A stretch of 64,000 bases of DNA. Source: Arcobacter cryaerophilus gv. crypticus. Lineage in GTDB: Bacteria > Campylobacterota > Campylobacteria > Campylobacterales > Arcobacteraceae. The translations under genes were made by a program, and so were the position numbers. The stretch covers positions 62,001-126,000 of the forward strand of contig NZ_NXGI01000056.1 in assembly GCF_002993025.1 (NCBI RefSeq), written 5' to 3'. Within the stretch, counting starts at the first letter, position 1. Each line of letters begins with the position of its first letter. The notes beneath the pieces are model-generated. The model had not been told where the DNA came from and did not search any database. It saw only the letters and a list, made by a program, of their open reading frames with translations. This document shows positions 8,099-17,148 of the stretch, piece after piece.

Positions 8099-8428
8099 AT
8101 GAAAGATACAAGCCAATATTTTGCAAAAAAAAATATACTTTTTAAAGAGTTAAAAGAGATTTTACCAAAAGAGTTAAATAGTAAAAAGAAGATAAGAATC
8201 TTTGTAGGTTCAAGCACAGATTTAAAATTTTATGCAATATTTGTATTATCAAGTAAAAGTAGATTCATAAAAAAAAGTTCAGATGAGCTAGAAAATTTGT
8301 ATAATCTTTTGGTAAATCATCAAAATCATAACTTCAAAGTAAAAACACTATTTATACAAAGTGAAATTTGTAGTAAAACAAAAAAACATCTAAAAGATGG
8401 TGGCTGGACAATAGTAGAGCAAAAGTAG
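8099..8428 (+). CDS. Hypothetical protein, small basic
   Basis: 109 aa, lysine-rich, no signal peptide and no membrane segment. AAGGA precedes the ATG by 7 nt, and a good extended -10 (TATAAT 8073-8078) lies upstream, so it is a real gene. The body reads as alternating strands and helices (IRIFVGSSTDLKFYAIFVLS ... HLKDGGWTIV), suggesting a small alpha/beta fold. I do not recognise the family. Confidence 0.7.
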   Translation: MKDTSQYFAKKNILFKELKEILPKELNSKKKIRIFVGSSTDLKFYAIFVLSSKSRFIKKSSDELENLYNLLVNHQNHNFKVKTLFIQSEICSKTKKHLKDGGWTIVEQK

Positions 8429-8432
8429 TTTT

Positions 8433-9314
8433 TTATATAGAGTTTAAAGAGTTTGAAAATTTAAATTTATATCTTTCAAGCATCGTTTTATTTCCTAAAA
8501 CTCCACCTTGATGAATATATAAAAATATTAAATCATCTTTATTTTCTAAATTTTTTACAAAATCTTCAAAAACAATCCATCCTAAACTATCATAAAGCAG
8601 GTCAAACTCTATATTTGTTTGTTTTAAAAGTTCTATATGTTTAAAATAAAACTCTTTATAAAGTTTTCCAAAATGGTATTTTTTCTCTTTTTTTAAAATT
8701 TTTGGATGATTTTTTTCTTCCAAAGCAAGAAACTGCTCTTTTAAGTACTCATCATCTCCTACGCAAGAGCAAGTAAACAGTTCAAAAGGTAGAAATTTTT
8801 GTAAATATAGTGCAGTTGTTCCCGTGCCACTTGGTAAAAATATTTTCAGTTTCTTATCATCAATATTTTGCTCTTTTGCCCAAGATTTTATCTCGTTTGC
8901 TAATATTTCTATTCCAAAACTAGCCTCTTTTACAGCTCCTCCTTCACTTATGAATAACTCATTTTCTTTAAAATTTTGTGGAATTTCACCAATAATTAAA
9001 TTCATACCATTTTTAAGTGCTTCTTTGTAGTTTCCATTTGGATTTTTGCTTAAAATATCTGGTAAATGCGATACATAGTAGTCAAATTTTAGATTTTTTA
9101 ATTTGCACAAAACAGATAAAGAGTACATTGCATTTGATTGATTTGAGCCATGAGATATTATTTTTTCAATACCTTTTAAATCATTTTTTAAAAAGTAGTA
9201 AAATTTTCTAGCTTTGTTTCCACTAAAATCAATATGTAGTAAATCATCTCTTTTTACAAAATATTTTTGATTGTTTAAAAAAATTTCAGATGTTTTTGAG
9301 TTTGTAAATTGCAT
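8433..9314 (-). CDS. D-cysteine desulfhydrase / ACC deaminase-like PLP enzyme
   Basis: 293 aa fold-type II PLP enzyme. The N-terminal YFVKRDDLLHIDFSGNKARK places the PLP lysine in the SGNKARK motif. SHGSNQSNAMYSLS matches the phosphate/substrate loop of ACC deaminase and DcyD. SGTGTTALYLQ is the glycine-rich PLP phosphate cup. The reaction is removal of amine and sulfide from D-cysteine or of ammonia from related small amino acids; exact substrate uncertain. It converges on the gene at 8099 with a 4-bp gap. Confidence 0.85.
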   Translation of the reverse strand: MQFTNSKTSEIFLNNQKYFVKRDDLLHIDFSGNKARKFYYFLKNDLKGIEKIISHGSNQSNAMYSLSVLCKLKNLKFDYYVSHLPDILSKNPNGNYKEALKNGMNLIIGEIPQNFKENELFISEGGAVKEASFGIEILANEIKSWAKEQNIDDKKLKIFLPSGTGTTALYLQKFLPFELFTCSCVGDDEYLKEQFLALEEKNHPKILKKEKKYHFGKLYKEFYFKHIELLKQTNIEFDLLYDSLGWIVFEDFVKNLENKDDLIFLYIHQGGVLGNKTMLERYKFKFSNSLNSI

Positions 9315-9373
9315 AAATACCTATTTGTAAATAATTTTTCAATATAATATCAAAAATTTCAAAAGGCTTTCAT

Positions 9374-9853
9374 ATGAACTTATTAGAATTTATAGACAAG
9401 GGTGGAATTATAGTCTATATTTTAATTTTCTTAAATATTGTTGGGTTTACAATAATTATTTGGAAATTTACAACTCTTCCACAAGTAAATAAAACAATAG
9501 CAAAAATAGCTTCAAGATTGGATTTTAACCACTCAATAAATGCACAAATTGAATACGAAGTAAAAAAACTAGAAGCAGGTCTTGTAATCATAAAAAATAT
9601 TGCAATAATCTCTCCACTTTTAGGACTTTTAGGAACTGTTGTTGGAATTTATATTTCATTTGAAGAGATAACTATAAAAGGTTTAGGAGATCCAACTATA
9701 TTTTCAGGTGGAATTGCAGTTGCACTTATTACTACAATTGCTGGAATAATTGTATCAATTCCTCATCAAATAGCCTACAATCACTTCATAAGCCTTGTTG
9801 ATAAAATCGAAATAAAAGCCAAAAAAGAGCTAGTAAAAGAAGAGAATAGATGA
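9374..9853 (+). CDS. exbB: MotA/TolQ/ExbB proton channel family protein
   Basis: 159 aa, a short ExbB. It has an N-terminal membrane segment (residues ~12-32) and then the conserved pair around ISPLLGLLGTVVGIYISF and GGIAVALITTIAGIIVSIPHQI, which carries the threonine/glycine residues of the ion path. ATG at 9374 follows AAAAGG. It overlaps exbD by 4 nt. ExbB-ExbD energise TonB-dependent outer-membrane uptake, but no tonB or receptor gene follows here. Assignment as ExbB rather than TolQ rests on its short length. Confidence 0.88.
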   Translation: MNLLEFIDKGGIIVYILIFLNIVGFTIIIWKFTTLPQVNKTIAKIASRLDFNHSINAQIEYEVKKLEAGLVIIKNIAIISPLLGLLGTVVGIYISFEEITIKGLGDPTIFSGGIAVALITTIAGIIVSIPHQIAYNHFISLVDKIEIKAKKELVKEENR

Positions 9854-10239
9854 AACGAAGAGAGCATTTGGGACTTGATTTAACACCAATTATTGATGTT
9901 GTTTTTATTCTTTTAATATTTTTTATAGTTACAAGTGTTTTTAAAAAAGAAGAACTAGCTCTTATGCTTGATTTGCCTAGCTCAAATGCAAAAAGTATGC
10001 AAGTAAAATCTGAACAAATTTTCATAGAGTTAAGTGTAGATAAATTAGCTATTAGAGGGATTGAAGTCTCATTTGCTTCATTAGAAGATAATCTAAAAAG
10101 TATAAAAAATAAAGATGAACCTGTGATTGTAAGGATTGATAAAAAAGTACCATATGAAAAAGTTGTAAAAGTTCTTGATTTGCTTCAAAAATATAGTTTG
10201 AATAATTTGGCTTTGGTTACGAATGAAGAGAAGAAATAA
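9850..10239 (+). CDS. exbD: Biopolymer transport protein ExbD/TolR
   Basis: 129 aa with one membrane segment. LDLTPIIDVVFILLIFFIVTS carries the essential membrane aspartate (D16, in IIDVVF). The periplasmic part continues with the typical VIVRIDKKVPYEKVVKVLDLLQ. It forms an operon with exbB (4-nt overlap) and ends before a strong bidirectional terminator. Confidence 0.92.
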   Translation: MKRREHLGLDLTPIIDVVFILLIFFIVTSVFKKEELALMLDLPSSNAKSMQVKSEQIFIELSVDKLAIRGIEVSFASLEDNLKSIKNKDEPVIVRIDKKVPYEKVVKVLDLLQKYSLNNLALVTNEEKK

Positions 10240-10270
10240 AATAGAAAATATTGATTTATAATTTTTAATT

Positions 10271-10300
10271 TAAAATAGAGGCTAAAAAGCCTCTATTTTA
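10271..10300. terminator. Bidirectional terminator between exbD and aldehyde dehydrogenase gene
   Basis: TAAAATAGAGGC-TAAAAA-GCCTCTATTTTA: a perfect 12-bp stem with the G/C block next to the loop and A/T runs at both feet. It lies between two convergent genes. Confidence 0.85.
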
Positions 10301-10308
10301 CTAAGAGA

Positions 10309-11805
10309 TTAAAAAAATCCTAAAGCTTTTGTATTAAATGAAGTTAAAATATTTTTTGTATGTCTATAGTTATTTAACATCATCATATGAGTCTCTCTTC
10401 CAATTCCCGATTTCTTATATCCACCAAAAGAGGCATGAGCTGGATAAACGTGATAGCAATTTACCCAAATTCTTCCAGCTTGGATAGCTCTTGAAGCTCT
10501 ATGAATTTGGTGAGCGTCTCTTGACCAAACTCCAGCACCCAATCCATAAATAGTGTCATTTGCAATTTCAATAGCCTCTTTTTCATCTTTAAAAGTAGTT
10601 ACAGATAAAACAGGTCCAAAAATTTCCTCTTGGAAAATTCTCATTTTATTGTGACCTTTATAAATCGTTGGCTCTATATAAAATCCATCTGGATTTATAG
10701 AAGAGTGGTAAATATCTCCACCAACCAAACACTGTGCACCATCCTCTTTTGCAATATTTAAATATTTTGCAATTTTCTCTTTTTGGTTAAAAGAGTTTTG
10801 AGCTCCCATTGTATTTTCTGTATCAAGAGGATTTCCAAGTTTTATAGCTTTTACTCTCTCAATTACTCTTTTAATAAATGGTTCATAAATTGACTCTTGA
10901 ATCAATGCTCTTGATGGACAAGTACAAACCTCTCCACTATTAAATGCAAACAGAACTAAACCTTCTATTGCTTTGTCAAAAAACTCATCATCAGCATCCA
11001 TTATAGATTTAAAGAATACATTTGGAGATTTTCCACCAAGCTCTAGAGTTGATGGGATTATATTTTCAGTTGCATATCTCATAATCTCTTGACCTGTACT
11101 TGTCTCTCCTGTAAATGCAACTTTTTTAACATCTCTATGAGTTACAAGATGTTTACCTATTTTTCCACCTGCTCCATTTACAACATTTATAACGCCTTTT
11201 GGTAAAACATCTTTGATTAAATCCAAAAATAGAAGTATTGAAAGTGGAGTTGAACTAGCTGGTTTTAAAACAATACAATTTCCAGCAGCAATTGCAGGTG
11301 CTAGTTTCCAAGCTGCCATTAGAAGTGGGAAATTCCAAGGAATAATTTGAGCAACAACACCAAAAGGCTCATAAATTTCTTGAGATATAGTGTTCTCATC
11401 TAAATCAGAAATAGACCCAGATTCAGCTCTTATAACAGATGCAAAATATCTAAAATGGTCTATAAACAAAGGTAAATCTGCATTTAAAGTCTCTCTAACT
11501 GCTTTTCCATTATCAAGTGTTTCAGCAACTGCAAGTGCTTCTAAATTTGCTTCTACAATATCTGCAATTTTGTTTAACAAAGCACTTCTTTGAGTAACCG
11601 ATGTGTGCTTAAACTCTTCAAAACCTTTTTTTGCAGCCTCAACTGCTAAATCAACATCTTTTTCATTTGATCTTGGAATTTTTGTAAGCAGTTTTCCATC
11701 AACTGGAGAGATATTTTCAATATACTCGCCACTATTTGGAGCAATCCACTCTCCACCTATAAAATTCTCATACTGATTTTTATACTTTGGTCTTTCATAA
11801 ATCAT
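10309..11805 (-). CDS. NAD-dependent aldehyde dehydrogenase (AldB/AcoD type)
   Basis: 498 aa, full length. The cofactor region IIPWNFPLLMAAWKLAPAIA, the general base in LELGGKSPN and the catalytic cysteine in FNSGEVCTCPSR are all present. The C-terminus, FGGYKKSGIGRETHMMMLNN followed by YRHTKN, is typical of acetaldehyde/aliphatic aldehyde dehydrogenases of the AcoD/AldB/ExaC group. It is cytoplasmic and oxidises an aldehyde to the acid. A good AAGGAG precedes the ATG. It may share the palindromic site at 11902-11934 with mntP. Confidence 0.92.
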   Translation of the reverse strand: MIYERPKYKNQYENFIGGEWIAPNSGEYIENISPVDGKLLTKIPRSNEKDVDLAVEAAKKGFEEFKHTSVTQRSALLNKIADIVEANLEALAVAETLDNGKAVRETLNADLPLFIDHFRYFASVIRAESGSISDLDENTISQEIYEPFGVVAQIIPWNFPLLMAAWKLAPAIAAGNCIVLKPASSTPLSILLFLDLIKDVLPKGVINVVNGAGGKIGKHLVTHRDVKKVAFTGETSTGQEIMRYATENIIPSTLELGGKSPNVFFKSIMDADDEFFDKAIEGLVLFAFNSGEVCTCPSRALIQESIYEPFIKRVIERVKAIKLGNPLDTENTMGAQNSFNQKEKIAKYLNIAKEDGAQCLVGGDIYHSSINPDGFYIEPTIYKGHNKMRIFQEEIFGPVLSVTTFKDEKEAIEIANDTIYGLGAGVWSRDAHQIHRASRAIQAGRIWVNCYHVYPAHASFGGYKKSGIGRETHMMMLNNYRHTKNILTSFNTKALGFF

Positions 11806-11901
11806 AATAACTCCTTATTGATATTTGATATCAAAATACTAGCATATGTAAATGGCAATATCGTGACAATAATAAAAAGAGCTATTTTTTATAAAAAAAT
11901 C

Positions 11902-11934
11902 TATATATTTGTAACAATTTGTAACAAATATATA
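11902..11934. promoter_or_regulatory. Large palindrome with internal TTTGTAAC repeat between aldehyde dehydrogenase and mntP genes
   Basis: TATATATTTGT (11902-11912) is the exact reverse complement of ACAAATATATA (11924-11934). The word TTTGTAACAA occurs twice inside. The symmetry and the position, upstream of the mntP promoter and about 100 bp upstream of the divergent aldehyde dehydrogenase start, suggest a binding site for a dimeric regulator. The regulator is not identifiable. Confidence 0.45.
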
Positions 11935-11970
11935 TCAAAAAAGAGCTTTTAAACTTTTAGCTAATTTGGT

Positions 11971-11976
11971 TATAAT
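11971..11976 (+). promoter_or_regulatory. -10 box of mntP
   Basis: TATAAT at 11971-11976, with a 5' leader of about 25 nt and AAAAAGGGA before the ATG at 12009. No yybP-ykoY-type manganese riboswitch can be seen: there is not enough leader for one. Confidence 0.6.
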
Positions 11977-12008
11977 TTCGCCTTTATATTAAAGTAAAAA
12001 GGGATTAT

Positions 12009-12548
12009 ATGATAGAAGTTTTGATATTGGCTTTTGCTTTAAGTATGGATGCATTTGCAGTTTCTATTGGTCTTGGAATAAAAAATAAACAAGATATAAA
12101 AACTATGGCTTTAAAAGCTGGATTATTTTTTGGAATTTTTCAAGCATTTATGCCTTTTTTAGGATTCTTAGGTGGAATTGGTTTAAGTGAGTATATTCAA
12201 GGATATGACAAAATTGTTGCATTTGTTCTACTTTTACTTATTGGTGGGAAGATGTTGTATGAAGCATTTAATGAAAATATAGAAGATGAGATAGCACAAG
12301 TTACAAATAAATTATTATTAACTTTAGCAATTGCAACAAGTCTTGATGCTATGGCTGCTGGATATAGTTTACATTTGTTTTCTGTAAATATATATTTATC
12401 AATTTTTATTATTGGATTTGTTACATTTATTATTAGTTATATTGGAGTTTATGTCGGGAAAAGTGGCGGAGAAAAGTATGAGAGCAAGGCCGAAATTTTG
12501 GGTGGAGTTGTTTTAATACTTATTGGATTTAAAATTTTACTTTTTTAA
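12009..12548 (+). CDS. mntP: Manganese efflux pump MntP
   Basis: 179 aa, six hydrophobic segments in two repeated halves. The conserved acidic membrane motifs are LSMDAFAVSIGLGI at residues ~11-24 and ATSLDAMAAGYSL at ~107-119, which mark the DUF204/MntP family. It exports Mn2+ from the cytoplasm. It is monocistronic, with a promoter at 11971 and a strong terminator at 12554. Confidence 0.93.
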   Translation: MIEVLILAFALSMDAFAVSIGLGIKNKQDIKTMALKAGLFFGIFQAFMPFLGFLGGIGLSEYIQGYDKIVAFVLLLLIGGKMLYEAFNENIEDEIAQVTNKLLLTLAIATSLDAMAAGYSLHLFSVNIYLSIFIIGFVTFIISYIGVYVGKSGGEKYESKAEILGGVVLILIGFKILLF

Positions 12549-12553
12549 ATAGT

Positions 12554-12583
12554 AAAAAAGAGAAGATTAAGCTTCTCTTTTTT
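12554..12583. terminator. Bidirectional terminator between mntP and uspA-like gene
   Basis: AAAAAAGAGAAG-ATTAAG-CTTCTCTTTTTT, a perfect 12-bp stem ending in a T run on either strand. It overlaps the stop codon of the convergent universal stress gene by 2 nt. Confidence 0.85.
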
Positions 12584-13421
12584 ATCTAAATAACAGCAAT
12601 GGAACTTTTGATTTTAAAATCATATTTGTTGTAAAACTTCCAAAAATTGCACTTCTAAATCTATTATGGCTATATGCTCCCATGGCTATAATATCAGCAT
12701 TTATGCTTTGTTGATAATCTAAAATAGCTTCAAGTTTATCTCCACTTAAAGATAATATTTCAGAATCTATATTTGCATTTTTGAATATCAAACTAGCTTC
12801 ATTTAAAACTCTATTTGAATCATTTTTATCACTATTTACATTTACAATATATCTTTTTGTATTTGGAAATATTGGATTTTTTACAGCAATATCAATAGAT
12901 TTTTTGGCATAAGAGCTTCCATCATAAGCCATTAAAATAGAATTTACATCTTTAAACTCACTATTTACAAGCAAGATTGGAATATTTAAAGTTCTTATTA
13001 ACTCTTCAACATTTGCTCCTATATCTTTACTATTTTCTCCATTTAAGCCTATAATTGCAATTTTTAAATCGCTTTCTAACTCATCCAAAGTTTCATGCAA
13101 AGTCCCATGTCTTTGAAGAGTTGTGAAATTTGAGAAATCTTTTGATTTAACATACTCTTGCATCTGTTTTAAAATAACTTTACCTTTTAAAATTAAATCT
13201 TTACTTTGATTCATATCTTCATTGGCTAATTCTTCTAATAAATCATCTTTTGAGCCAAGTCCAATATTTCCAGATAAATCAATCTTTTTAGAAGTAGTTG
13301 AGTGCTCTATTACATTTAATAAAACCAAAGGTAGATTAAGTTTTTTTGCTATATCTATTCCATAATCACAAACCGCTTTTGAAAGCTTTGAGCCATCAAG
13401 GCAAACTAATACTTTATTCAT
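12582..13421 (-). CDS. Tandem-domain universal stress protein (UspA family)
   Basis: 279 aa made of two UspA domains of about 140 aa. The C-terminal domain has the ATP-binding pattern GAYSHNRFRSAIFGS followed by T-rich residues. The N-terminal domain has a weaker IIGLNGENSKDIGANVEEL, which lacks the usual GxxG(S/T) ending and may not bind ATP. It lies 3 nt after the SulP gene and is surely co-transcribed with it; SulP-Usp pairings are common. It may sense nucleotide or stress state for the transporter. Confidence 0.9.
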   Translation of the reverse strand: MNKVLVCLDGSKLSKAVCDYGIDIAKKLNLPLVLLNVIEHSTTSKKIDLSGNIGLGSKDDLLEELANEDMNQSKDLILKGKVILKQMQEYVKSKDFSNFTTLQRHGTLHETLDELESDLKIAIIGLNGENSKDIGANVEELIRTLNIPILLVNSEFKDVNSILMAYDGSSYAKKSIDIAVKNPIFPNTKRYIVNVNSDKNDSNRVLNEASLIFKNANIDSEILSLSGDKLEAILDYQQSINADIIAMGAYSHNRFRSAIFGSFTTNMILKSKVPLLLFR

Positions 13422-13423
13422 TT

Positions 13424-14920
13424 TTAATGTCCTCCCATTACTTTTTCAATTTCTTCTGGTTTATGATGAACCCCAAATCTATCAATTATTGTTGAACTTG
13501 CTTCATTTTGTCCAATAACTTCAACATCTGTTCCATTTCTTCTTAGTTTTATAACTGCTTTATCAAGTGCATAAACAGCTGATATATCCCAAAAGTGAGC
13601 TCTTGTTAAATCAATTACAACTTTATCAACAACCTCTTTAAAATCAAATGTTTTATAAAATTTATCTGCACTATTAAAAAATACTTGACCAACAAATTTG
13701 TAAGTTTTAGTTGTATTATCTTCACTATATGAAGTTTCACAATACATAAAGTGAGATATTTTATTAGCAAAGAATAAGGCGGCTAAAAGAACTCCTGTAA
13801 ATACACCTGCTGCTAAGTTATGAGTTCCTACTGTAACAGCAACTGTTCCTAGCATTACAATATTTGTAGAAATAGGAAGAGTCTTTAATTTTTTGATTGA
13901 ACTCCAATCAAATGTACCAATTGATACCATAATCATAACAGCAACTAAAGCAGCCATAGGAATAATAGAGATAATATCACTTAAAAAAACAACCATTATA
14001 AGTAGAAAAAATCCTGCTAAAAAAGTTGATAATCTTCCTCTACCACCTGATTTTACATTTATAATAGATTGCCCAATCATTGCACATCCTGCCATTCCAC
14101 CCATTAAACCTGAAGCTATATTTGCAACTCCTTGACCTTTGCACTCTCTATTATTATCACTTGTAGTATCTGTTAAATCATCAACAATAGTTGAAGTCAT
14201 AAGTGATTCAAGAAGTCCAACAATTGCTAAAGAGATAGAATAAGGCAAAATTATCCATAATGTTTCAAAATTTAAAGGAATATCAGGAAATAAAAATATT
14301 GGTAAAGTATCAGGAAGTTGTCCCATATCTCGAACAGTTCTTACATCAATTTGCATAAAAAATACAACAATTGTTAAAACTACAATAGTTACTAAAGGTG
14401 ATGGAAGTATGTTACCAATTTTTGGAATATATGGAAAAAGATATATTATCCCTAAACCTGCAAGAGTTAAAGCATACACATGCCAAGTTACATTTGTCAG
14501 TTCTGGTAATTGAGCCATAAATATTAAAATTGCCAAAGCATTTACAAATCCTACAACAACAGCTCTTGGAACAAAACTCATAAATCTTCCTAGTTGTAAA
14601 TAACCAGCTACTATTTGCAATACTCCAGTTAAAAGTGTTGCTGCTAAAAGATATTGTAAGCCGTGGTCTTTTACAAGTGTAACCATCAACAAAGCCATTG
14701 CTCCTGTTGCAGCACTAATCATTCCAGGACGTCCACCTACAAATGAAATTACAACAGCTATACAAAAAGAAGCATATAATCCAACTTTTGGGTCAACTCC
14801 TGCGATAATTGAAAAAGCAATTGCTTCAGGTATTAGTGCAAGTGCAACAACAAGACCTGCTAAAGTATCATTTTTTATATTTCCAAACCATTCATCTTTT
14901 TTAAAATATGTTTTTACCAT
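13424..14920 (-). CDS. SulP family anion transporter with STAS domain
   Basis: 498 aa. The membrane domain (residues ~15-390) has the SulP opening [20 protein letters not shown] and [13 protein letters not shown], and the [20 protein letters not shown] segment around residue 265-285. A short STAS domain at ~400-490 contains [20 protein letters not shown]. Members carry sulfate, bicarbonate or dicarboxylates; NCBI-style 'sulfate permease' is plausible, but bicarbonate cannot be excluded. It is first gene of a two-gene unit with uspA. Confidence 0.92.
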   Translation of the reverse strand: MVKTYFKKDEWFGNIKNDTLAGLVVALALIPEAIAFSIIAGVDPKVGLYASFCIAVVISFVGGRPGMISAATGAMALLMVTLVKDHGLQYLLAATLLTGVLQIVAGYLQLGRFMSFVPRAVVVGFVNALAILIFMAQLPELTNVTWHVYALTLAGLGIIYLFPYIPKIGNILPSPLVTIVVLTIVVFFMQIDVRTVRDMGQLPDTLPIFLFPDIPLNFETLWIILPYSISLAIVGLLESLMTSTIVDDLTDTTSDNNRECKGQGVANIASGLMGGMAGCAMIGQSIINVKSGGRGRLSTFLAGFFLLIMVVFLSDIISIIPMAALVAVMIMVSIGTFDWSSIKKLKTLPISTNIVMLGTVAVTVGTHNLAAGVFTGVLLAALFFANKISHFMYCETSYSEDNTTKTYKFVGQVFFNSADKFYKTFDFKEVVDKVVIDLTRAHFWDISAVYALDKAVIKLRRNGTDVEVIGQNEASSTIIDRFGVHHKPEEIEKVMGGH

Positions 14921-15280
14921 TTAGTTCCTTATTTATTTAATTTTTTTGATCAGTTAATATTTTGGAAATAAATAGAGTTAATATATTAGATATAAAATAA
15001 TTTGTTATAGAAAAAATAAACTAAATAATAATATGGATGTAGTTTATGTATGACGGAATAACAAATATAAGATTAATACTAAAATAGTTGTTTAACAATA
15101 TCTATTTTCAAAAATATTTTTCTTATATTTGTTATAATCACATTTTTGGATTCGCCTTTTTTAGATTAATTTTAAAAGTTGTGGAACTATATCTAAATTT
15201 TTATAAGTAAAAAATAAATCAAATTAAGCTTTTTTATAAATTTTAGCAAGTTTCGATATAATCCGCCAATTAATTAAAAC
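14921..15280. other. Intergenic region between sulP and trpS
   Basis: About 360 nt of very A/T-rich DNA with no ORF. A TATAAT at 15133-15138 (preceded by TTTGT) is about 185 nt before trpS. A second TATAAT at 15257-15262 is the likely trpS promoter. No stable hairpin or RNA gene is evident. The first box could serve an extra upstream trpS transcript. Confidence 0.5.
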
Positions 15281-15310
15281 GGTTTCCACTTTAAGAGACC
15301 ATTTAAAAGG
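15257..15310 (+). promoter_or_regulatory. trpS promoter and leader element
   Basis: TATAAT at 15257-15262, then GGTTTC (15281-15286) pairing with GAGACC (15295-15300, one G-U), then TTTAAAAGG as ribosome site 7 nt before the GTG. The CACTTTAA loop can pair partly with TTAAAAG, which would mask the ribosome site. The layout copies the metE (991-1025) and aminotransferase (4531-4563) leaders, but its second stem is much weaker. Confidence 0.4.
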
Positions 15311-15317
15311 AATAATA

Positions 15318-16283
15318 GTGAGAATTTTATCAGGTATTCAACCATCAGGAACAATTCACATAGGAAACTATTTTGGTATGGTAAAAAAGATGATAGAGTC
15401 ACAAAACGATGGCGAACTATTTGCTTTTATAGCTTCATATCATGCATTAACAAGTGTAAAAGATAAAGAGTTTTTAGAAAAAAACTCTTATGAAGCAGCA
15501 ATTAACTTTTTATCTTTAGGAATGGATATTGAGAAATCAACTTTTTGGATTCAACACGATGTTAAAGAGGTACTTGAACTTTACTGGATTTTATCAAATC
15601 ACACTTCTATGGGATTATTAGAGAGAGCTCACTCGTACAAAGATAAAACAGCAAGAGGAATTAGTGCTAGTCATGGGCTTTTTTCATATCCAGTTTTAAT
15701 GGCAGCTGATATTTTACTTTTTGATTCAAATGTTGTTCCAGTAGGGCGTGACCAAATACAACACGTTGAGATGACAAGAGATATTGCAACATCTTTTAAT
15801 CATGCATATAAAAAAGATATTTTTGTTTTACCAACTGCAAAAGTTGATGAAAATGTTGCAACAGTTTTAGGAACTGATGGAGCTAAAATGAGTAAATCAT
15901 ACAACAATACAATTGATATGTTTACAGCTTCTAAAGAGAGAAAAAAACAAGTTATGAAAATTGTAACTGATTCAAGAGAATTAGATGAACCAAAAGAGTG
16001 GGAAAATTGCAATATTTATAATATTTCAAAACTATTTATGAGTGATCTTGAGTTAAAAGATTTACAAAAAAGATATGAAACACCAGGTGAAGGATATGGT
16101 CACTTTAAACTTACACTTCTTGAAAAAATAGAGGAGTATTTTAAACCTTATGAAGAAAAAAGAGAGTATTACTTAAACAACAAAAAAGAGGTTCGTGATA
16201 TTTTGGAGTTTGGAGCTAGTAAGGCAAGAAAAATAGCAAGTGAAAAAATAAGAGAAATTAGAGAAATAGTTGGCTTAATTTAA
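15318..16283 (+). CDS. trpS: Tryptophanyl-tRNA synthetase
   Basis: 321 aa class I synthetase, start GTG after AAAAGGA. The HIGH motif appears as GTIHIGNYFG (residues 11-20) and the KMSKS loop as [11 protein letters not shown] near residue 195. PVGRDQIQHVEMTRDIA is the conserved tryptophan/adenylate site segment. It charges tRNA-Trp. It stands alone with its own promoter. Confidence 0.97.
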   Translation: MRILSGIQPSGTIHIGNYFGMVKKMIESQNDGELFAFIASYHALTSVKDKEFLEKNSYEAAINFLSLGMDIEKSTFWIQHDVKEVLELYWILSNHTSMGLLERAHSYKDKTARGISASHGLFSYPVLMAADILLFDSNVVPVGRDQIQHVEMTRDIATSFNHAYKKDIFVLPTAKVDENVATVLGTDGAKMSKSYNNTIDMFTASKERKKQVMKIVTDSRELDEPKEWENCNIYNISKLFMSDLELKDLQKRYETPGEGYGHFKLTLLEKIEEYFKPYEEKREYYLNNKKEVRDILEFGASKARKIASEKIREIREIVGLI

Positions 16284-16331
16284 AACTATAGTTTTTTAAT
16301 CTATTATTGCAAAAAAATTTAAAGGAGCTTT

Positions 16332-17135
16332 ATGTATTCTAGAATTAAAAATATCGTAGATAGTTCATTTTTCTCAAAGTTTATTATCTATTTGATAGTT
16401 TTAAATGGTATTACAATGGGTTTAGAAACTGACAAAACTTTTGTACAAAATTTTGGAGTTTATACAACACTATTTAATCAAATTGTTATTACGATTTTTA
16501 CAATTGAGATTATTTTGAGAATTTATGTTCACAGAGTATCTTTTTTCAAAGATCCTTGGAGTTTGTTTGATTTTTTTGTTGTAACAATATCTTTAGTTCC
16601 TACAAGTTCAGGATTTGAAATACTAAGGGTTTTAAGAGTTTTAAGGCTATTTAGACTTATAACTGCTGTTCCTCAAATGAGAAAAATAGTTTCAGCACTA
16701 ATTAGTGTAATTCCAGGAATGTTATCTGTAATTGCTTTAATGACACTCTTTTTTTATATATTTGCAATTATGTCAACACAACTTTTTGGAGAGAAATTCC
16801 CTCTATGGTTTGGAACTTTAGGAGAATCATTTTACACTCTATTTCAAATTATGACTTTGGAATCTTGGTCTATGGGAATTGTAAGACCTATAATGGATGT
16901 TTATCCTTATGCTTGGGTTTTCTTTGTTCCATTTATATTTGTCGTAACTTTTGTAATGATAAATTTAGTTGTAGCAATAATTGTTGATGCTATGGCTATT
17001 TTAAACAAAGAGGAAGAGCAAAATATAATAGATAAGATACAAGTTCAAGATAATAGTCTAAATAAAGAGATTAAAGAGCTAAGAAATGAGATTGGTGAAC
17101 TTAAACTTTTACTAAAAAATCATTTAGAAAAATAA
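16332..17135 (+). CDS. Bacterial voltage-gated sodium channel, ortholog of NavAb
   Basis: 267 aa, one six-helix subunit of a homotetrameric inner-membrane Na+ channel. Numbering matches NavAb: S2-S3 residues N49, E59 and D80; S4 arginines R99, R102, R105 and R108 in [13 protein letters not shown]; pore filter TLESWS with E177; T206 and I217 on the pore-lining S6. The C-terminus from ~225 on is the acidic neck plus coiled coil ([16 protein letters not shown]). Differences from A. butzleri NavAb are conservative and mostly at the N-terminus and in the coiled coil. Its likely role is Na+ influx coupled to membrane potential and motility. It is followed 13 nt later by the AI-2E-type permease gene. 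Confidence 0.97.
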   Translation: MYSRIKNIVDSSFFSKFIIYLIVLNGITMGLETDKTFVQNFGVYTTLFNQIVITIFTIEIILRIYVHRVSFFKDPWSLFDFFVVTISLVPTSSGFEILRVLRVLRLFRLITAVPQMRKIVSALISVIPGMLSVIALMTLFFYIFAIMSTQLFGEKFPLWFGTLGESFYTLFQIMTLESWSMGIVRPIMDVYPYAWVFFVPFIFVVTFVMINLVVAIIVDAMAILNKEEEQNIIDKIQVQDNSLNKEIKELRNEIGELKLLLKNHLEK

Positions 17136-17148
17136 AAAGGATAAACAG

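Noticed and set aside
11806-12008. yybP-ykoY manganese riboswitch before mntP
   Set aside because: The leader after the -10 box is only about 25 nt and the conserved loops are absent.
15133-15138. A separate small RNA gene starting from TATAAT in the sulP-trpS gap
   Set aside because: No terminator or stable structure follows; it may simply be a second trpS promoter.
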